In this document: positions 12,186 to 21,100 of the stretch, in pieces
How positions within the stretch are numbered: the stretch's first letter is position 1
Layout of the letters: each line of letters opens with the position of its first letter
DNA from: Panulirus ornatus
Lineage: Eukaryota > Arthropoda > Malacostraca > Decapoda > Palinuridae
Length of the DNA: 64,000 nt
Assembly: GCF_036320965.1 (NCBI RefSeq)
Contig: NC_092241.1
Location: 9,036,569 to 9,100,568, forward strand
Direction: 5' to 3'
Position numbers and translations under genes: made by a program
The notes under the pieces: model-generated
The model's database searches: none
Told to the model about the DNA's origin: nothing
Seen by the model: only the letters and a program-made list of their open reading frames with translations

Positions 12186-15100
12186 CATTATTTTTATTAT
12201 TTTGCTTTGTCACTGTCTCCAGCGTTAGCGAGGTAGCGCAAGGAAGCAGACGAAAGAATGGCCAAACCCACCCACATACACATGTATATACATACACGTC
12301 CACACACGCAAATATACATACCTATACATCTCAATGTACACATATATATACACACACAGACATATACATATATACACATGTACATAATTCATACTGTCTG
12401 CCTTTATTTATTCCCATCGCCACCTCGCCACACATGGAATAACAACCCCCTCCCCCCTCATGTGTGCAAGGTAGCGCTAGGAAAAGACAACAAAGGCCCC
12501 ATTCGTTCACACTCAGTCTCTAGCTGTCATGTAATAATGCACCGAAACCACAGCTCCCCCTCCACATCCAGGTCCCACCCCAGACGCCCCACATGCCCTG
12601 GTTCAGTCCATCGACAGCACATCGACCCCGGCATACCACATCGTTCCAATTCACTCCTTTCCCTGCACACCCCCCACCCTCTTGCATGTTCAGGCCCCGA
12701 TTACTCCCCCCTCACTCCATCCTTCCACCTCCAATTTGGTCTCCCACCTCTCTTCGTTCCCCCCCACCTCCGACACACACATCCCCCCCGGTCAACCTTT
12801 CCTCACTCACCCCCCTCCACGTGACCAAACCACCTCAAAACTTCCTCCTCTGCCCCCCCAACCACACTCTTTCCACTTCCACACATCTCTCCCACCCTCA
12901 CATCACTTACTCGATCAAACCACCTCACACCACACACCGTCCTCAAACACCTCACTTCCAGCACACCCACCCTCCTGCGCACAACTTTATCCATCGCCCA
13001 CGCCTCGCAACCATACAACATTGTTGGAACCACTATTCCTTCAAACATACCCATTTTTGCTTTCCGAGATAATGTTCTCGACTTCCAAACATTCTTCAAG
13101 GCTCCCAGAATTTTTGCCCCTTCCCCCACCCTATGATTCGCTTCCGCTTCCATGGTTCCATCTGCTGCCAGATCTACTCCCAGATATCTAAAACACTTTA
13201 CTCCCTCCAGTTTTTCTCCATTCAAACTTACCTCCTAATAGACTTGACCCTCAACCCTACTATACCTAATAACCTTGCTCTTATTCACATTTACTCTCAG
13301 CTTTCTTCTTTCACACACTTTATCAAACTCAGTCACCAGCTTCTGTAGTTTCTCACCCAAATCAACCACCAGCGCTGTATCATCAGCGAACAACAACTGA
13401 CTCACTTCCCAAGCCCTCTCATCTACAACAGACTGCATACTTGCCCCTCTCTCCAAAACTCTTGCATTCACCTCCCTAACAACCCCATCCATAAACAAAT
13501 TAAACAACCATGGATACATTACGCATCCCTGCTGCAAACCGACATTAACTGGGAACCAATCACTTTCCTCTCTTCCTACTCATACACATGCATTACATCC
13601 TTGATAAAAAAATTTTCACTGCTTCTAGCAACTTACCTCCCTCACCATATACTCTTAATACCTTCCACAGAGCATCTCTATCATCTCAATCATATGCCTT
13701 CTCCAGATCCATAAATGCTACCTACAAATCCATTTGTTTTTCTGTTTCTCACATACATTCTTCAAAGCAAACACCTGATCCACACATCCTCTACCACTTC
13801 TGAAATCACACTGATCTTCCCCAATCTGATGCTCTGTACATGCCTTCACCCTCTCATTCAATACCCTCCCATATAATGGATTTAATTTATTGCAGGTGAT
13901 GTATACTCTTTGTGGAAGCTGGAGAGATTGAACCGTCTATCTTTGACACCAAGTGTCATAAGTATGTTGGAAGAACTTGCCTCTGACTTCAATCTTGGCC
14001 TTATTACTAATGGTGTGTTAAAATGGTTTTTGTATTTTATCTTATGTATCTTCCAAATATTAACTTGGAATTATAGTTAGGCTTATTTAGTAAAGCTGGA
14101 AATTTTTGTGGGAACATTTTTAGAACTGTAATGGGTAACCAAAATGAAATACAGATTGAAAAAAAAAATTGGTTTTAAACTCTTGATAACTGGGTCTTGT
14201 AAGGGAATTAAGTGTCCATACCCTTTTGCCAGCCTGTGGAGCTGCACCAAGTTACCCTAGTTATGCAAAATTACTATCCCAAAAAGGTACATTTGTGTTC
14301 TTGATCCACTCCATGTTAATAGGAAAAGAGTTAAAGATAGTTAGATTAATAGATTTTTCACATATAATTGCCCCAGAACCCCTTTCTGAGAAAGCCTTGG
14401 TGTAACCCAGGACTTCTTTCCAGGATCTCATTTAGCTCTAAGGCTTTGCTACTTCCAGCAGCAGAGAAATTTTTCTAATAAGATTGTACTTGTAAACCAT
14501 GATTTTTCACTCATTTTATAACCTTATTCAGTTAGGAGTCTGAGAACACCAAGGTAAACAGAAATCATGTCATTTTGATGAAATTGAAGAATGTTAGGAA
14601 AAAACAGACAGCCTATTCTGACTTGTGAGGCTGAAAAGGCTCCTCCCATTTCTAGCCATATAACTCTGTAAACAAGGAATTTCAGCTCATGTGACGATCA
14701 GGACTAAAGCAAGGAACAATCTGAATCCTCAGCATGATTTGCGCTGTGCTGTCTGTCACCATAAAGCAGAATCTGAAAGAACTCACCCATAAAATGAGGA
14801 AACATCACAGTAGCCACTAAGATACTATATGTTTTCTTCCTTTTTTAGTTTTTGCAGTGATGTTCATTTGAAGAAAGAAATTATCAAAGTCCTGTCATTT
14901 GTGTGATCATAGAAAAAGCATGGTAACCACAATTTTTCCCAAACATTTTTGGATTTGATCCAGAACACAGAATTTTTTGGCGTGACCACCCTCAGGACAG
15001 AAACAGTTTCAATGTTTCTTCATTTAGTTTTTATTAAATTTTTTTTATTATTATACTTTTTCACTGTCTCCCACGTTAGCAAGGTAACGCAAGGAAACAG

Positions 15101-18100
15101 ATGAAAGAATGGCCCAATCCACCCACATACACATGTATATACATAGGCGTCCAGACACGCACATATACATACCTACACATCTCAACCTATACATATATAT
15201 ACACACACATGTACATAATTCATTCATAATGCGTACGAGTAGGAAGAGAGGAAAGTGATTGGTTCTCAGTGAATGTTGGTTTGCGACAGGGGTGTGTGAT
15301 GTCTCCATGGTTGTTTAATTTGTTTGTGGATGGGGTTGTTAGGGAGGTGAATGCAAGAGTTTTGGAAAGAGGGGCAAGTATGCAGTCTGTTGTGGATGAG
15401 AGAGCTTGGGAAGTGAGTCAGTTGTTGTTCACTGATGATACAGTGCTGGTGGCTGATTCAGAAACTGCAGAAGCTGGTGACTGAGTCTGGTAAAGTGTGT
15501 GAATGAAGAAAGCTGAGAGTAATTGTGAATAAGAGCAAGGTTATTAGGTACAGTACGGTTGAGGGACAACTCAATTGGGAGGTAAGTTTGAATGGAGAAA
15601 AGCTGGAGGGTGAAGTGTTTTAGATATCTGGGAGTGGATTTGGCAGCAGATGGAACCATGGAAGCGGAAGTGAATCACAGGGTGGAGGAGGGGGCGAAAG
15701 TTCTGGGAGTGTTGAAGAATGTGTGGAAGTCGAGAACATTATCTCGGAAAGGAAAAATGGGTATGTTTGAAGGAATAGTTCTAATAATGTTATATGGTTG
15801 CGAGGCATGGGCTATAGATAGAGTTGTGCAGAGGAGGGTGGATGTGCTGGAAATGAGATGTTTAAGGACAATATGTGGTGTGAGGTGGTTTGATTGAGTA
15901 ATAATAGGGTGAGAGAGATGTGTGGTAATAAAAAGAGTGTGGTTGAGAGAGCAGAAGAGGGTGTTTTGAAATGGTTTGGTCACATGGAGAGAATGAGTGA
16001 GGAAAGATTGACAAAGAGGATATATGTGTCAGAGGTGGAGGGAACGAGGAGAAGCAGGATACCAAATTGGAGGTGGAAAGATGGAGTGAAAAAGATTTTG
16101 AGTGATCGGGGCCTAAACATGCAGGAGGGTGAAAGGTGTGCAAGGAATTGAGTTAATTGGAACGATGTGGTATACCGTGGTCGACGTGCTGTCAGTGGAT
16201 TGAACCAGGGCATGTGAAGTGTCTGGGGTAAACCATGGAAAGTTCTGTGGGGCCTGGATGTGGAAAGGTAGCTGTGGTTTCGGTGCATTATACATGACAG
16301 CTAGAGACTGAGTGTGAACGGACGTGACCTTTGTTGTCTTTTCCTAGCGCTACCTCATGCACATGCACAGGGAGGGGGTTGTTATTTCATGTGTGGCAGG
16401 GTGGCAGTGGGAATGAATAAAGGCAGACAGTATGAATTATGTACATGTGTATATATGTATATGTCTGTGTGTGTATATATGTATACGTTGAGATGTATAG
16501 GTATGTATATTTGCTTGTGCGGACGTTTATGTATGTACATGTGTATGTGGGTGGGTTGGGCCATTCTTTTGTCTGTTTCCTTGTGCTACCTCGCTAACGC
16601 GGGAGACAGCGACAAAGTAAAATAAATAAATAGACATAATTCATACTGTCTGCCCTTATTCATTCCTGTCGCCACCCCGCCACACATGAAATGACAACCC
16701 CCTCCCCCTGCATGTGTGCAAGGTAGCACTAGGAAAAGACAACAAAGGCCACATTTGTTCACACTCAGTCTCTAGCTGTCATGTATAATGCACCAAAACC
16801 ACAGCTCCCTTTCCACATCCAGGCCCCACAAAACTTTCCATAGTTACTTAAGAATCAATAAATATCGATATTTCTTATGTTGATCGAAGAAAATGAAAGG
16901 CACATCTTCATGCAAATGTAATTTATTGCAGTATTAGGCAAGCAAAAAAAAAAAAAAGCTTTTGAGTGGCAACTATGATGTTTCATGAGTGAGCCCCTCT
17001 GATTATTGATTCTTTGCTTATAAATGTCATTTATAAGTCTATGAAGCTCAATTTCATACCCAGCTAAAAAGGTTAAGGTGTAAGTACCCTTACCTTTGTT
17101 GTGTAACAGACAAGCAAAGAAGCAAAGATTTATATTTTCTGAAAAGACAACATCCGAGTTTGTATCTACAGTCTCTTTGAAAGTCTTATATACTGACTGA
17201 AATGGACATTCTTTAGAGGAACTAATGAATTAAGTGAGGTCTCTGGCACTGAGGTTTCTTTACTGACATTTGATATACAGAAAAGAGACTTGTAATACCT
17301 GGGATTAAGCATTTAGGCATGCCTTGGCTAACAGATCTGAGCAAGTGGTGAGTAATTGAGACAGGATTCGAGCATTGATGAAGAAAGGGTACCTAGGCTA
17401 TTTTATTAACTAATCCCAGTCGGGAAGCGGATGTAATGAATGGATATGTGGCAGGACAATCTTGTTTTTTGATAGGAAATTCAGTTTTTCATAATATATA
17501 GTATCCATGATATGTAGTGTTATCATTTTTTCCTTGGATTCATGTGAATTACTTCCATGTGGAAATGTGAATGAAGTCTAGCCCTATAACACAGAACAAA
17601 TTTTATATAGTGAAACATAGTCATCTTTCATGTTATTATGTAGAAAATGGGCAATTTCTTGTGTACAATCATTTTCCTTCTTTTATACTTCAGGTCCATC
17701 TGTAGCCCAGTGGGAGAAGATAAATGAGAGTGGTTGTCACAAGTTCTTTGATACAGTTATTGTGAGTGGGGACTTAGATGTTGAAAAGCCTAATAAATGT
17801 ATTTATGAACTGGCTTGCAGCGAACTAAAAGTAAGTTCAGCACCCAATCTATAGTTGTATTTGAAATTAGTAAAAGAGGATGACAGTGTTATTATCAGTA
17901 ATAATGTTATTTTTGTTTTTTCATACTGTTTGCTGTATCCCACACTGACAAGGTAGTACCAGGAACAGATAAAGAAAAGGCCTCATTCATTCACATCCTT
18001 TCTCTATCATGTTTAATGCACTGAAACCACAGCCCCCTATCCACAAGGGCCAGAGGAGGACAACAAAGATGGTTTTAGAATTAAGAGAGCTTAGTTACAG

Positions 18101-21100
18101 GAGATGGCTAAAGGCTCTACATTTGTCAAGCTGGGAAGAGAGATAAGTGAGGGGTGACCTGATCACAACCTTTAAGTATTTAAAAAAACATTAGTGACAT
18201 GGACAGAGAACAGATTCTCGAGAAATGTAGGGATAGAGCAACCAGAGGAACTAAAATGAAATTTAGGACGACACTTGTTAAAAAGGATGTACAGAAGTAC
18301 TTTCATAGTATAAGTTTTGTGGATGAGTTTAATAGAATGACTGAGTACATGGGTAATACAGACAGCATACATAAATTTAAGAAGCTGTATGACAGGAGAG
18401 GCTGTTCAAGAGATGGGGCCCTGTGGGAGTAAAACTCCCTCCCCATACTCTACAAATAGGTAATTACAACTAGACAAAACAGACTTTTCCTTTGTTTCCT
18501 CTGCCTGCTTCATATAATCCTGAATGACATGCTTCAGGGACTTTAGCAGCTTCAAGGCTAAAGTCAGTGGCAGGGAAAGGAGTCCATGCTTTCCCTGCTG
18601 CTGCTGGAAAAGTCCCTGAAGAATGCAGCCCCAGAGTATATGAAGCAGCCAGAGGAAACCAAGGAAAGATCTGTGGGGCTGGTTTTAAAACCTAATTGTA
18701 GTATATGGAGCGGGAGTTTTTTATGCTAAAAAATATCCTGAACCATATACACCTGCAATTTTTGTTTTTTTCAGAAGTTAGTAGATTTGCTTGAAAACCT
18801 CTGTATATGGACTTTTTTTCACATGATACGAATATGGGGTTGAAATATTGTTTGGGAATCGTTAAAGCATGTAAAGGATTATTACAATGTAAGAATATTG
18901 TGCCATTTATTTGTTTCATAATAATCAGTCGGGTACAGGAAGCATTATGAGATATTTTCCATGCCTACATCAAGTATAGAAGCATTTCCTCTTGTTATAG
19001 TACAGTTTTAAAATAAAAAGTTTTTAGGGCTAAAAAATACTCCGCAATTTTTATTATTTTTCAGAGGGTAACAGATTTGCTTGAAAATCTTAGTATTTGG
19101 ACTACTTTTCATGCTTAATCTGGGGTTGAAATATTGTTTAGGGGGTCATTAAGGGGCATGATTAATGAATACACTTTATATAGGTTGTGTCATTATTTGT
19201 TTCATATTTATCAAGTATGTGTTGGCTAAGGGAAGCATTATGGGATATTTTCAATGTTTATTTCGGCTATAGAAGTGTTTCATCGTGTTATATTACGGTT
19301 TTAAAAGGAAAAGTTTTTAGTATTTTTCAAAGGGAACATTTTTTTTTTTTTTTTTTTTCTTTTTGCTTTGTCGCTGTCTCCCGCGTTTGCGAGGTAGCGC
19401 AAGGAAACACACGAAAGAAATGGCCCAACCCACCCCCATACACATGTATATACATACGTCCACACACGCAAATATACATACCTACACAGCTTTCCATGGT
19501 TTACCCCAGACGCTTCACATGCCCTGATTCAATCCACTGACAGCACGTCAACCCCGGTATACCACATCGATCCAATTCACTCTGTTCCTTGCCCTCCTTT
19601 CACCCTCCTGCATGTTCAGGCCCCGATCACACAAAATCTTTTTCACTCCATCTTTCCACCTCCAATTTGGTCTCCCACTTCTCCTCGTTCCCTCCACCTC
19701 CGACACATATATCCTCTTGGTCAATCTTTCCTCACTCATTCTCTCCATGTGCCCAAACCATTTCAAAACACCCTCTTTTGCTCTCTCAACCACGCTCTTC
19801 TTATTTCCACACATCTCTCTTACCCTTACGTTACTTACTCGATCAAACCACCTCACACCACACACTGTCCTCAAACATCTCATTTCCAGCACATCCATCC
19901 TCCTGCGCACAACTCTATCCATAGCCCACGCCTCGCAACCATACAACATTGTTGGAACCACTATTCCTTCAAACATACCCATTTTTGCTTTCCGAGATAA
20001 TGTTCTCGACTTCCACACATTCTTCAAGGCTCCCAGGATTTTTGCCCCCTCCCCCACCCTATGATCCATCTCCGCTTCCATGGTTCCATCCGCTGCCAGA
20101 TCCACTCCCAGATATCTAAAACACTTTACTTCCTCCAGTTTTTCTCCATTCAAACTTACCTCCCAACTGACTTGACCCTCAACCCTACTGTACCTAATAA
20201 CCTTGCTCTTATTCACATTTACTCTCAACTTTCTTCTTTCACACACTTTACCAAACTCAGTCACCAGCTTCTGCAGTTTCTCACATGAATCAGCCACCAG
20301 CGCTGTATCATCAGCGAACAACAACTGACTCACTTCCCAAGCTCTCTCATCCCCAACAGACTTCATACTTGCCCTTCTTTCCAAAACTTGCATTCACCTC
20401 CCTAACAACCCCATCCATAAACAAATTAAACAACCATGGAGACATCACACACCCCTGCCGCAAACCTACATTCACTGAGAACCAATCACTTTTCTCTCTT
20501 CCTACACGTACACATGCCTTACATCCTCGATAAAAACTTTTCACTGCTTCTAACAACTTGCCTCCCACACCATATATTCTTAATACCTTCCACAGAGCAA
20601 CATAGTTGCTTGAAAACTTCAATATAAGGGCTATTTTTTCATGTGAATGATGATTACATTTGAAGAAGATTGTCATATATTCGGTTCATATTAATCAGGT
20701 ATTTGCAGTCAAGAGAAGCATTACTAGTTATTTTCCTTGCTTATATCAAATATAGAAGAATTTCGTCATGTTTTATTACAATTGTGAAAGAAAAGATTTG
20801 CTTGAAAACTTCAGTGTAAGGGCTATTTTTCATGTTGAATATGAATCTGGGGTTGAAATTTTGCTTGGGAGTCATTAAGTCCCGGTGATTAGGGGTCATA
20901 AAGGGATTCAGGGAACTATTTAAAGATTTATGTGATTATTTGTTTTGTATTTGTCTGGAATCTATTTGTTTGGGGAAGCACAATACGGTATTTTCCGTGA
21001 TTATCTATCAAGGATGTAAATGTTTCATTAAGATATATTTCAGTTTTTTATAAATAAAAGATGCTTGTGGCATGAGAAGCGTAGGAGGTGGGTTGATTAG

